NCBI RefSeq assembly: GCF_016461825.1
Contig: NZ_JAEMNU010000099.1
Location: 14,071-64,269 of the forward strand
Direction of reading: 5' to 3'
Origin: Rugamonas violacea
GTDB taxonomy: Bacteria; Pseudomonadota; Gammaproteobacteria; Burkholderiales; Burkholderiaceae_D
DNA length: 50,199 bases
A model generated the notes under the pieces. The model was given only the letters and a program-made list of their open reading frames with translations, had not been told where the DNA came from and ran no database searches. Made by a program: the position numbers and the translations under genes. Shown piece after piece: positions 26,434 to 35,877 of this stretch; the first letter of the stretch is position 1; each line of letters begins with the position of its first letter.

Positions 26434-27063
26434 ATGATCCAAGCAATCAACAATTCGTCTGTAGCCGCCGCGGTGATCGCGGCGCGGCGTGCCGCGCCTA
26501 TCCGCATGCCGGATCGCATGGACGAACCGTCCGAAGCCGCCTACCAGGCCGATCTGGCCGCCAGCGAGCTCGACCCCGCCGAGCAGGCCCGCTCGCAGTC
26601 CCTGGCCAGCGACAGCACGGCCAACACCACGCGGAACAACACCCAGTCGGACACCCAGTCGAAGTCGCAGGGCGGCATCGGCAGCGAAGACGCGGCGACC
26701 AAGTTGGCTTTGGAGCAATTTTTCGAGGGCCTGCAACAGCTGGCCAACCGTCCCGAGACGCAGATCTTCCAGGCCCGCTTCGGCCTGGCCGCCGCCAACG
26801 CCAAGGACGGCGTTGAAGCGTTGACCAAGCCGGACGCGTCCAGCGAGTTCCACGAGTTTGACAGTGCCAAGGCGGAAAAAGTGGCCGACACCAACTACGA
26901 CGGCAAGGTCAGCGAAGACGAGCTGCGCCGCTATCAGATGCCGCTCACCTATCGCAGCGGCCGTTCCGACCATGTGGCCTTGACCGACAGTCCGTCCGCC
27001 TTCACCCTGGCCGAGGCCAACCGCGCCTACGGTGTGGTGGCCAGCGCCGTCGCGCTGCAGTAG
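26434..27063 (+). CDS. EF-hand calcium-binding protein, otherwise unknown
   Basis: A 209-aa protein without a signal peptide or membrane helix. The N-terminal 90 residues are Ala/Ser/Thr/Gln-rich and probably disordered (DSTANTTRNNTQSDTQSKSQ). A helical middle follows (LALEQFFEGLQQLA). One canonical EF-hand loop, DTNYDGKVSEDE, lies at about residue 150, with D1, N3, D5, G6, V8 and E12 all in place. No second loop is clear. It has its own strong promoter, a structured leader and a terminator, so it is a single-gene unit. Calcium binding is likely; export by a signal-less route or a cytoplasmic role cannot be told apart. Confidence 0.75.
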   Translation: MIQAINNSSVAAAVIAARRAAPIRMPDRMDEPSEAAYQADLAASELDPAEQARSQSLASDSTANTTRNNTQSDTQSKSQGGIGSEDAATKLALEQFFEGLQQLANRPETQIFQARFGLAAANAKDGVEALTKPDASSEFHEFDSAKAEKVADTNYDGKVSEDELRRYQMPLTYRSGRSDHVALTDSPSAFTLAEANRAYGVVASAVALQ

Positions 27064-27092
27064 GCGACCGGCCACCCCGCTCGGCCCAGCGG

Positions 27093-27135
27093 CCGGCACC
27101 TGGCGTTTGCGCGCCACGTGCCGGTTTTGTTTTTT
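27093..27135 (+). terminator. Rho-independent terminator of the EF-hand gene
   Basis: The stem CCGGCAC (27093-27099) with GTGCCGG (27118-27124) is followed at once by TTTTGTTTTTT (27125-27135). It begins 30 bp after the stop codon. Confidence 0.88.
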
Positions 27136-27164
27136 GCGGCGGCGCATGCGTGTCTATCGGCCAG

Positions 27165-27238
27165 CCAAACCCAAGGGCGTAAAACTGGGGTCGGACCCGC
27201 GGGGTCCGACCCCGGCTGTGCGCCTTTGGGTGGTTTGG
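27165..27238. repeat. Dispersed GGGTCnGACCC dyad element, copy B
   Basis: The clearest copy: inner arms GGGGTCGGACCC and GGGTCCGACCCC, outer arms CCAAACCCAAGGGCG and CGCCTTTGGGTGGTTTGG. It sits between the EF-hand terminator and the 3' end of the convergent dienoyl-CoA isomerase gene. Confidence 0.85.
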
Positions 27239-27260
27239 CCGCCGCCGTCAGACCGCTAGC

Positions 27261-28088
27261 TCAGTCCTTGAACTCGGCCGCGCGCTTGGCCATGTTGGCC
27301 ATCATGGCTTCCTGCAGGTCGTTCGACATCAGCATCGCCGCGTTCCAGGTGGCGTTGTAGTTCAAACCGTCGGCCACCGTGTGGTCGCGCGCGTAGCCGA
27401 GCATCTCCTTGACGCCGCGCACCGACAGCGGCGACTTGGCGGCGATCGCGGCGGCGATCTCGCGCACGCCGGCGCGCAGCGCCTCCGGCGTGTCGAAGAC
27501 GCGGTTGACCAGGCCGATCTGGCGCGCCTCGGCGCCGTCGACGCGGCGCGCCGTGTAGGCCAGCTCGCGCGCCATGCCGTCGCCGATCAGGCGCGGCAGG
27601 CGTTGCAGGGTGCCGACGTCGGCCACCATGCCGATGTCGATCTCCTTGATGCTGAACCAGGCGTCGGCCGAGCAGTAGCGCATGTCGGCGCAGACGATCA
27701 GGTCGATGCCGCCGCCGACGCAGGCGCCGTGCACCGCCGCCAGCACCGGCTTGCGGCAGCGTTCCAGGCTGCTCAGCGTGTCCTGCAGGTCGAGGATCAG
27801 GCGGCGCAGCGCCTCGCGGGTGCGGCCGTCGCAGTCGTCGCGGATCTGGCCGCCCAGGCTCATCATCATCTGCAGGTCGATGCCCGAGGTGAAGGCCTTG
27901 CCTTCGCCCTCCAGCACGGCGACGCGCACTTGCGGCGCGGCGTCGATCCACTGGAAGGCGGCGCGGATGTCGTGCCACATCGCCAGGTTCATCGCGTTCA
28001 TCTTTTCCGGCCGGTTCAGGCGCACGGTGGCGATGTGATCTTCGACGCTCAGGGTCAGGGTGTCAAACGAGGGTAGGGTGCTGCTCAT
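27261..28088 (-). CDS. Delta3,5-delta2,4-dienoyl-CoA isomerase (crotonase superfamily)
   Basis: A 275-aa cytosolic enzyme that shifts 3,5-dienoyl-CoA to 2,4-dienoyl-CoA during breakdown of fatty acids with odd-numbered double bonds. The crotonase oxyanion-hole segments are present (GKAFTSGIDL and HGACVGGGIDL). What marks the isomerase is the segment KEIDIGMVADVGTLQRLPRL, which matches mammalian ECH1 (KEVDVGLAADVGTLQRLPK) and supplies its catalytic Glu and Asp; a DMRYC motif precedes it. It lies 63 bp downstream of fadH on the same strand, and its product is the FadH substrate. The enzyme call is strong. Confidence 0.87.
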   Translation of the reverse strand: MSSTLPSFDTLTLSVEDHIATVRLNRPEKMNAMNLAMWHDIRAAFQWIDAAPQVRVAVLEGEGKAFTSGIDLQMMMSLGGQIRDDCDGRTREALRRLILDLQDTLSSLERCRKPVLAAVHGACVGGGIDLIVCADMRYCSADAWFSIKEIDIGMVADVGTLQRLPRLIGDGMARELAYTARRVDGAEARQIGLVNRVFDTPEALRAGVREIAAAIAAKSPLSVRGVKEMLGYARDHTVADGLNYNATWNAAMLMSNDLQEAMMANMAKRAAEFKD

Positions 28089-28151
28089 CGATGCTCTCCT
28101 AATGTGGCAAAGGGCGCGCGGCGGATGCCGTGCCCCTGTTGAAGCGGCCGC

Positions 28152-30308
<2,157 letters not shown>

Positions 30309-30336
30309 ATTGGATGGCCGGGTTTAGACTGCCGCG

Positions 30337-30876
30337 ATGTCGCTCTCACACGCCTTGCTCACCTCGCTGCTGGAAAAATCGTCCTCGGGCTACGACCTGG
30401 CGCGCCGTTTCGACAAGTCGATCGGCTATTTCTGGCACGCCACCCACCAGCAGATCTACCGTGAACTGGGACGCATGGAGGAGGCGCTGTGGATAGCCTC
30501 GGTGACGGCGCCGGACGCCGGCAAGACGCGCAAGCGCATCTACAGCGTGCTGCCGTTGGGGCGCGCGGAGCTGGGCCGCTGGGTGGGCGAGGCCAGCCCG
30601 GTGATGGATCTGCGCGACGAGCTGACGGTGCGGCTGCGCGCCGACGCCGTCATCGGCCCGCTGGGGCTGGGCGTTGAGCTGGAGCGGCATATCCTGCTGC
30701 ACCGGGACAGCCTGCAACGCTACCGCGAGATCGAGCAGCGTGACTTCCCGCCCGACCGGCCGCAAACGCGGCGGTTGCGCATCAACCACCTGATCCTGCA
30801 ACGGGGCATCGCCTACGAGGAACATTCGATACTGTGGGCGCAGCAGATGCTGGCCGTGCTGGACGAAGAAGGCTGA
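30337..30876 (+). CDS. PadR-family transcriptional regulator
   Basis: A 179-aa regulator. The N-terminal winged helix (about 1-75) reads LSHALLTSLLEKSSSGYDLA, then FWHATHQQIYRELGRMEE, the PadR signature, with a KRIYSVLPLGRAEL wing. The C-terminal half is a helical dimerisation region of the Vir_act_alpha_C kind. It is divergent from fadH, with two 18-bp dyads between the genes. It therefore likely represses fadH and the isomerase, and itself, until an acyl-CoA or other ligand is present. The ligand is not known from sequence. Confidence 0.88.
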   Translation: MSLSHALLTSLLEKSSSGYDLARRFDKSIGYFWHATHQQIYRELGRMEEALWIASVTAPDAGKTRKRIYSVLPLGRAELGRWVGEASPVMDLRDELTVRLRADAVIGPLGLGVELERHILLHRDSLQRYREIEQRDFPPDRPQTRRLRINHLILQRGIAYEEHSILWAQQMLAVLDEEG

Positions 30877-30888
30877 GGCGGCGCCGGG

Positions 30889-31335
30889 CTATTTCTTCGG
30901 CGCCGGCGCCGGCGGCTGGTTCATTTGTTGTTGCAGCTTGCTCAGCAAAACTGCGGTCGCCTCGACTTGGTGTTGAAGTTCCGCTTGATTGGCCTTCATG
31001 TTCTTGCCAGACTCAAACGCGGCAAGCATGTTCGAGAGCAGGACGGCGTTGAACGCGGCGACGCCAAAAACAACGGCCAGAGCGGTGCTGATGGCCGTAA
31101 TTAGCAAAGTCGATTTAACATTGCGCAGACTGTTCGCCAGATCGGACATGCTGGCTTCCAGTCCGGCCATGCGCTTGTCCATCCAGTGGGAGCGTTCGTT
31201 CATCAGGCTGGTGATTCCATCGATTTTCCCCTCGATGGTTACCATTCTCAGCTCAGACTGGGCGGCCTGTAGCTTCGTCTTGGCCTCGATGGTTGTTAAT
31301 TTCGCATCCAGTTCTTCCCGCTGCAGCTCGCTCAT
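30889..31335 (-). CDS. Membrane-anchored coiled-coil protein of unknown function
   Basis: A 148-aa protein. Residues 1-70 are charged heptad-like helix (ELQREELDAKLTTIEAKTKL, then an HWMDKRMAGLEASM segment), then one or two hydrophobic stretches (about 77-105, LLITAISTALAVVFGVAAFN), a second amphipathic helix (AELQHQVEATAVLLSKLQQ) and a Pro-rich end. It should sit in the inner membrane with coiled coils on one or both sides. Many phage- and chromosome-encoded proteins have this general form. It converges on the PadR gene and nothing in the context gives a role. Confidence 0.65.
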   Translation of the reverse strand: MSELQREELDAKLTTIEAKTKLQAAQSELRMVTIEGKIDGITSLMNERSHWMDKRMAGLEASMSDLANSLRNVKSTLLITAISTALAVVFGVAAFNAVLLSNMLAAFESGKNMKANQAELQHQVEATAVLLSKLQQQMNQPPAPAPKK

Positions 31336-31406
31336 ACCGCCTCCCGTCGCGTCTTAGGCCCGTTCCACCAGTGTAGGCTAAAAATCGGCCGCATGAATCG
31401 AAGGAG

Positions 31407-31436
31407 GGCGGGGCTTGAGCCGGCTCTTGCCCCGCC
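31407..31436 (-). terminator. Strong hairpin after amtB, terminator-like
   Basis: The arms GGCGGGGC (31407-31414) and GCCCCGCC (31429-31436) form an 8-bp GC stem, and the loop contains GAGCCGGCTC, itself self-complementary. It begins 10 bp past the amtB stop. No U-run follows, so termination may need Rho or the hairpin may only protect the RNA end. Confidence 0.45.
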
Positions 31437-31445
31437 GTGGCGGAT

Positions 31446-32660
31446 CTACTGCTGCGCCATCGACTGCGCTTCGCGTTCCGGCGTCGAGGAGATGCGGTGG
31501 ATGGCCAGGTCGGCGCCCTGGAACTCGTCCTCGGGGTCGAGGCGGATGCCGACCGCCAGCTTCAGGCCGCCGTAGATGATGAAGCCGCCGAGTACCGCGA
31601 TGCCGGCGCCCAGCAGCGTGCCGATTAACTGCGCCGTGAAGGAGACGCCGCCGATGCCGCCCAGCGCCTTGCTGCCGAAGATGCCGGCCGCCAGGCCGCC
31701 CCAGGTGCCGCACAGGCCGTGCAGCGGCCAGACGCCGAGCACGTCGTCGATCTTCCACTTGTTCTGCGCCAGCGTGAACATCCAGACGAAGATGGCGCCG
31801 GCGATGCCGCCGGTGAGCAGCGCGCCCAGCGGATGCATCAGGTCCGAGCCGGCGCAGACGGCGACCAGGCCGGCCAGCGGGCCGTTGTAGGCGAAGCCGG
31901 GATCGTTCTTACCCATCAGCAGGGCGACCAGGGTGCCGCCGACCATCGCCATCAGCGAATTGACGGCGACCAGGCCGTTCATCTTGTCGAGCGCCTGTGC
32001 GCTCATCACGTTGAAGCCGAACCAGCCCACCGTCAGTATCCAGGCGCCCAGCGCCAGGAAGGGGATCGACGACGGCGGGTGGGCGGCGATGGCGCCGTTC
32101 TTCATGTAGCGGCCACGGCGCGCGCCCAGCAGCAGCACGGCCGGCAGCGCGACCCAGCCGCCGACGGCGTGCACCACCACCGAGCCGGCGAAGTCGTGGA
32201 ACTCGGCGCCCATGGCCAGCTTGAGCCAGGCCTGGATGCCGAAGCGCTGGTTCCAGACGATGCCCTCGAAGAAGGGATACACCAGGCCGACCAGCAGCGC
32301 GGTGGCGGCCAGCTGCGGGTAGAACCTGGCCCGCTCGGCGATGCCGCCGGAGATGATGGCGGGGATCGCCGCCGCGAAGGTCAGCAGGAAGAAGAACTTG
32401 ACCAGCTCGTAGCCGTTCTTGGCCGCCAGCACCTCGGCCGGGGCGAAGAAGTCGATGCCGTAGGCGACGCCGTAGCCGACGAAAAAGTAGGCGATGGTGG
32501 AGACGGCAAAGTCGACCAGGATCTTGACCAGGGCGTTGACCTGGTTCTTCTTTCTGACCGTGCCCAGCTCCAAAAAGGCGAAGCCGGCGTGCATCGCCAG
32601 AATCATGATCGCGCCGAGCAGGATAAAGAGTGCGTCGGCACCGTTGTTGCGTCCATCCAT
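31446..32660 (-). CDS. amtB: Ammonium transporter
   Basis: About 404 aa with 11 membrane helices, in the inner membrane. The pore histidine pair is present in FHDFAGSVVVHAVGG and GVWPLHGLCGTWGG, together with the Amt signature region DFAGSVVVHAVGGWVALPAV. The C-terminal tail (GIRLDPEDEFQGADLAIH) matches the conserved PII-contacting tail of Amt proteins. The ATG at 32660 follows GGGGAG; no cleavable signal is apparent. Unusually for proteobacteria, no glnK gene adjoins it. A sigma-54 promoter at 32711-32725 and NtrC-like sites at 32812-32839 point to induction by nitrogen limitation. Confidence 0.93.
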   Translation of the reverse strand: MDGRNNGADALFILLGAIMILAMHAGFAFLELGTVRKKNQVNALVKILVDFAVSTIAYFFVGYGVAYGIDFFAPAEVLAAKNGYELVKFFFLLTFAAAIPAIISGGIAERARFYPQLAATALLVGLVYPFFEGIVWNQRFGIQAWLKLAMGAEFHDFAGSVVVHAVGGWVALPAVLLLGARRGRYMKNGAIAAHPPSSIPFLALGAWILTVGWFGFNVMSAQALDKMNGLVAVNSLMAMVGGTLVALLMGKNDPGFAYNGPLAGLVAVCAGSDLMHPLGALLTGGIAGAIFVWMFTLAQNKWKIDDVLGVWPLHGLCGTWGGLAAGIFGSKALGGIGGVSFTAQLIGTLLGAGIAVLGGFIIYGGLKLAVGIRLDPEDEFQGADLAIHRISSTPEREAQSMAQQ

Positions 32661-32710
32661 TGCGTAACTCCCCAAAATAAGGCATCAAAATAAGTGCGTG
32701 CACTATCAAA

Positions 32711-32725
32711 GCAATATCCATTCCA
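32711..32725 (-). promoter_or_regulatory. Sigma-54 promoter of amtB
   Basis: On the minus strand TGGAAT-GGATA-TTGC has the invariant GG and GC of the -24/-12 promoter with correct spacing. Transcription would start near 32700, 40 bp before the amtB start codon. Confidence 0.7.
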
Positions 32726-32811
32726 TTTTGGTGCGAAATGTTAAGTGTTTGATTTTGAAGTTTATTCTTGGAATATCTTTGGGCGGAATTTGCCGCCAAA
32801 TGGGGCGTGGC

Positions 32812-32839
32812 GCACCAAAACGGCGCGCTATGTTGGTGC
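32812..32839. promoter_or_regulatory. Two overlapping NtrC-like enhancer sites
   Basis: GCGCTATGTTGGTGC (32825-32839) agrees with the enteric NtrC site GCACTATATTGGTGC at 13 of 15 positions. GCACCAAAACGGCGC (32812-32826) agrees with its reverse complement at 11 of 15. They are centred about 119 and 132 bp upstream of the predicted amtB start, close to the spacing of known NtrC enhancers. Confidence 0.6.
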
Positions 32840-32863
32840 GTGGTGGGGGCTGCGGGCGGCTAC

Positions 32864-32934
32864 AAAACCACCCAGAGGCGGGAGCCAGGGTCAGACCCGA
32901 GGGTCTGACCCTAGATTTGCGCCGGTGGGTTTTC
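32864..32934. repeat. Dispersed GGGTCnGACCC dyad element, copy C
   Basis: Inner arms AGGGTCAGACCC and GGGTCTGACCCT, outer arms AAAACCACCCAGAGGCG and GCGCCGGTGGGTTTT. It lies between the amtB enhancer region and the end of the PaaX-like gene, and it is the same nested design as copies A and B. Confidence 0.85.
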
Positions 32935-32954
32935 TTGGCTTGGCTACGTGCGCT

Positions 32955-33983
32955 TCAGGCCTTGGCCAGCGCGTGGATGCGGAAGGGCGGCCGTTGCAGC
33001 GTGCGTTCGCTGCGCAGCGATGGTGGCACCGGCACCGGCACCGGCTCACCCAGCGTCTGCTCGACATGCTGGCGCGCCAGCGGGAAGGTGTGCAGATACA
33101 GGTCGAGGCACAGTTCGTAGGCCGGCATGGCGGGCCAGTCCTGCGGCAGGAAGGCGCTGGGCAGCAGCGGATCGCTGGCGCGGCACTGGCGGTAGGTCTC
33201 GGCCACCAGCATGCGCAGGGCGAAGGCCTGGCGCGCGCTGAGCGTCTGGCCGTCGGCCAGGGCCTGGCGCAGCGGCGCGAAACGGCGCAGGAAGGCGTGG
33301 TAGGGCGCGGCGGCGGCGCTCAGGTTCCAGGCCTGCCGACCCATCTCGGACAGCGCGCCGAGACCGTCGACCTGCTGGCCGGCCACCTGTAGCACGCCAC
33401 CCTGCCGCGTCAGTGCGTGGATCGGCAGGGTGTCGCCGGCGCAGCGTTGCGGCAGCGTCGGACGGGCCAACACCTGTGGCGTCAGCGCGCAGTAGCCCTG
33501 CTCGGCCAGGCTGCGGCGCAGCGCGGCGAAGGCCGGCGCGCTGCCGCCGCCGCCGGTGTTGATGAGCAGGGTCCAGCTGCCGTCCCAGGCGTAGTCGGGC
33601 GGCGCGCTGAGGGCGTGCCAGGCGCCGCGCAGCTGCTCGGCGGCGTCCGGCAGCACGGCGTAGGCGCTGCGCCGGCCGTAGCGGCGCGCGGTCAGGCAGC
33701 CTTGCTCGGTCAGGCGGAACACGCCGGTGCGGGTGGCGCGCGGGTCGACGCCGAACAGCGCCATCAGTTCGATCAAGTCGCTCAGCCAGATCGCCTCGCC
33801 GCGCGGCATCACGCTGTCGCCGAAGATTTGCTTGAGCAGGGCGTTGGCGGTCGGCGTGGCCTGGCGCAGGCAGGCGTCGAAGCAGTGCGGCTCGCGCTGG
33901 GCCGCCGGCGCCAGGGCCAGTTGCGGCGTGGCCGGCAGGCGGGCGGCGCGCGGCGCGCGCAGTTCGAGCGGCAGTGCGTTCAT
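32955..33983 (-). CDS. PaaX-like transcriptional regulator
   Basis: About 342 aa. The segment IWLSDLIELMALFGVDPRAT, then FRLTEQGCLTARRYGRRSAYAV (about 65-110) is the PaaX winged-helix region. A PaaX-type C-terminal part follows (WTLLINTG strand; AYELCLDLYLHTFPLARQHV). PaaX represses phenylacetate degradation genes and responds to phenylacetyl-CoA. No paa gene is in the window: its neighbour is a hemerythrin gene whose stop overlaps this start (ATGA at 33980-33983). The regulator therefore may control something else here, or act on paa genes elsewhere. It is slightly longer than typical PaaX (about 300 aa), with a Pro/Ala-rich N-terminus. Confidence 0.78.
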   Translation of the reverse strand: MNALPLELRAPRAARLPATPQLALAPAAQREPHCFDACLRQATPTANALLKQIFGDSVMPRGEAIWLSDLIELMALFGVDPRATRTGVFRLTEQGCLTARRYGRRSAYAVLPDAAEQLRGAWHALSAPPDYAWDGSWTLLINTGGGGSAPAFAALRRSLAEQGYCALTPQVLARPTLPQRCAGDTLPIHALTRQGGVLQVAGQQVDGLGALSEMGRQAWNLSAAAAPYHAFLRRFAPLRQALADGQTLSARQAFALRMLVAETYRQCRASDPLLPSAFLPQDWPAMPAYELCLDLYLHTFPLARQHVEQTLGEPVPVPVPPSLRSERTLQRPPFRIHALAKA

Positions 33984-34501
33984 TGTGCGCCGCCGCTCGC
34001 CAGTGCAGCCTCGGCCGGCGCGCCGGCAGCCAGTGGCGCCGGCGCCGGCGACGGTTCGGGCGGCGCGTCGAGCTTGTCCATCGCCGCGATCAGCTCGGCG
34101 TGGCGCTCGGACAGGAAGCGGTCGATCATCGGGTAGAGGATGCCTTCCTCCTTCAGGTGGTGCTGGCGCATCAGCATGCGCAGCGCGTGGGCCAGGTCGA
34201 AGAAGTCGTCGCGCTGGTGGGCGCCGATGGTGGCGGCCATGCGCCGTACCAGTTCGCGCATCTGGCGGTGCTCGTCGCGCATCACGCTGGTCGGGCCGCA
34301 GTTGTGGCCCATGCAGAGCTCCAGCGCGGGGAACAGCACGGCCTCCTCGAGGCGCAGGTGGTGTTCCAGGCACTGGCGAAAATCGGCGAAATCGGCGCCG
34401 GCGCAGGGCCAGTTGCGGGTGGCGACGCGGGCCTCGGCCAACGTGTACAGATCGTCGCACATGCGGTGATCGCGTCCGAGAAAATTGCCGATGGTACTCA
34501 T
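33980..34501 (-). CDS. Hemerythrin HHE-domain protein
   Basis: A 173-aa cytosolic protein with a four-helix hemerythrin-like domain. Likely di-iron ligands: His11 in GRDHRM, the HHLRLEEAVLFPALE segment, RDEHRQM and RQHHLKEEGILYPM. Such proteins bind O2 or NO, or store and repair iron centres under oxidative or nitrosative stress. The C-terminal 30 residues are Ala/Pro-rich. It is co-transcribed with the PaaX-like gene (4-bp overlap) and is divergent from the nitronate monooxygenase-ubiUVT operon across a perfect FNR box, consistent with a role at low oxygen. Confidence 0.87.
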   Translation of the reverse strand: MSTIGNFLGRDHRMCDDLYTLAEARVATRNWPCAGADFADFRQCLEHHLRLEEAVLFPALELCMGHNCGPTSVMRDEHRQMRELVRRMAATIGAHQRDDFFDLAHALRMLMRQHHLKEEGILYPMIDRFLSERHAELIAAMDKLDAPPEPSPAPAPLAAGAPAEAALASGGAQ

Positions 34502-34569
34502 TTTCTTTGCCTCTTCATCATTGCTTTGGTGTCAGCCTGCATTGTCACATTTGGTCAAGATTGAAATCT

Positions 34570-34583
34570 TTGATTCACATCAA
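34570..34583. promoter_or_regulatory. FNR/ANR box between hemerythrin and the ubiUVT operon
   Basis: TTGAT-TCAC-ATCAA is a perfect FNR/ANR site centred at 34576.5. On the plus strand TACAGT (34607-34612) would place a start near 34618, with the box at -41.5. On the minus strand GACAAT (34546-34541) would place a start near 34535, again at about -41.5. One site may thus drive both directions. Confidence 0.78.
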
Positions 34584-34640
34584 GGATTTGCTTACTTCCC
34601 GCGCGTTACAGTTCGGCCTCGTCATTTGTCGGGCCACACC

Positions 34641-35810
34641 ATGCTGTTAAGCGTATTCGAGAGATTCAAAATCAAGGACCGGCTGTTGCTGCCGATCGTG
34701 CAGGGCGGCATGGGCGTTGGCGTTTCGGCGCACCGCCTGGCCGGCACGGTGGCGCGGCTCGGCGCGATGGGCACCATCGCCAGCGTCGATCTGCGCCGCC
34801 ACCACGCCGACCTGATGGCGGCCACCGGCCGCAGCCGCGAACGCGCCCTGATCGACGCGGCCAACCTGACCGCGCTGGAACGCGAGATCGGCCAAGCCAA
34901 GGCGCTGGCCGAGGGCCACGGCATGGTGGCGGTCAACGTGATGCGCGCCGTCAGCCAGTATCCCCAGTTGGTGCGCAAGGCTTGCGAGGCCGGCGCCGAC
35001 GCGCTGGTGGTCGGCGCCGGCCTGCCGCTGGACCTGCCCGAGCTGACCGCCGAGCATCCGCATGTGGCGCTGATCCCGGTGCTGTCGGACGCGCGCGGCA
35101 TCGCCCTGCTGTTGAAGAAGTGGATGCGGCGCCAGCGCCTGCCGGACGCCATCGTCATCGAGAACCCGCGCTACGCCGCCGGCCACCTCGGCGCGCCGGA
35201 CCGCGCCAGCGTGGCTGATCCGCGCTACGCCTTCCCGCGCGTGCTGGAGGAGACGCTGGCGCTGCTGCGCGAGCTTGGCATCGAACGCGAGCGGCTGCCG
35301 CTGATCGTCGCCGGCGGCCTGCACCGGCACGCCCAGGTGCGCGACTTGATCGGCCAGGGCGCCAGCGCGGTGCAGCTCGGCACGCCGTTCGCCGTCAGCA
35401 CCGAGGGCGACGCCGACGCCGGCTTCAAGCGCGTGCTGCTCGACGCCGGGCCAAACGACACGGTCACTTTCATGAGCACGGCCGGCCTGCCGGCGCGCGC
35501 CGTGCGCACGCCCTGGTTGATGAATTACCTCGACAAGGAGGGCAAGCTGCAGGGCAAGGCCAAGCCCAAGGACTGCACGGTCGGCTTCGACTGCCTGCTG
35601 CAGTGCGGCTGGCGCGACGGCCTGGCCAAGGCCGGCCAGTTCTGCATCGACACCCAGCTGGCCTTCGCGCTGAAGGGCGACCACAAGCGCGGCCTGTTCT
35701 TCCGTGGCAGCGAGGCGCTACCGTTCGGCAAGGCGATGCGGCCGGTGCGCGAGCTGGTCGACTACATGCTTAACGGCGCAGCGCCGGGCACGGCGACGGC
35801 GCCCGCCTGA
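34641..35810 (+). CDS. Nitronate monooxygenase-family FMN protein
   Basis: About 389 aa with a TIM barrel of the 2-nitropropane dioxygenase/nitronate monooxygenase family. Seen are LLPIVQGGMGVGVSAHRLAG at the N-terminus, AGADALVVGAGLPLDLPEL, LIVAGGLHRHAQVRDLIGQG and ASAVQLGTPFAVSTE, the phosphate-binding end of the FMN site. The ATG at 34641 gives the normal N-terminus. It is the first gene after the FNR box, with ubiU 67 bp downstream. Members oxidise nitronates, but position at the head of an anaerobic ubiquinone operon suggests another flavin-dependent role. Family firm, role open. Confidence 0.85.
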   Translation: MLLSVFERFKIKDRLLLPIVQGGMGVGVSAHRLAGTVARLGAMGTIASVDLRRHHADLMAATGRSRERALIDAANLTALEREIGQAKALAEGHGMVAVNVMRAVSQYPQLVRKACEAGADALVVGAGLPLDLPELTAEHPHVALIPVLSDARGIALLLKKWMRRQRLPDAIVIENPRYAAGHLGAPDRASVADPRYAFPRVLEETLALLRELGIERERLPLIVAGGLHRHAQVRDLIGQGASAVQLGTPFAVSTEGDADAGFKRVLLDAGPNDTVTFMSTAGLPARAVRTPWLMNYLDKEGKLQGKAKPKDCTVGFDCLLQCGWRDGLAKAGQFCIDTQLAFALKGDHKRGLFFRGSEALPFGKAMRPVRELVDYMLNGAAPGTATAPA

Positions 35811-35877
35811 GCCGGGCGCCGCGTCCCATTCCGTTTGTTCCGGCCAGCGCGCCGGTTTTCCATTTGAGTGCAATCCC

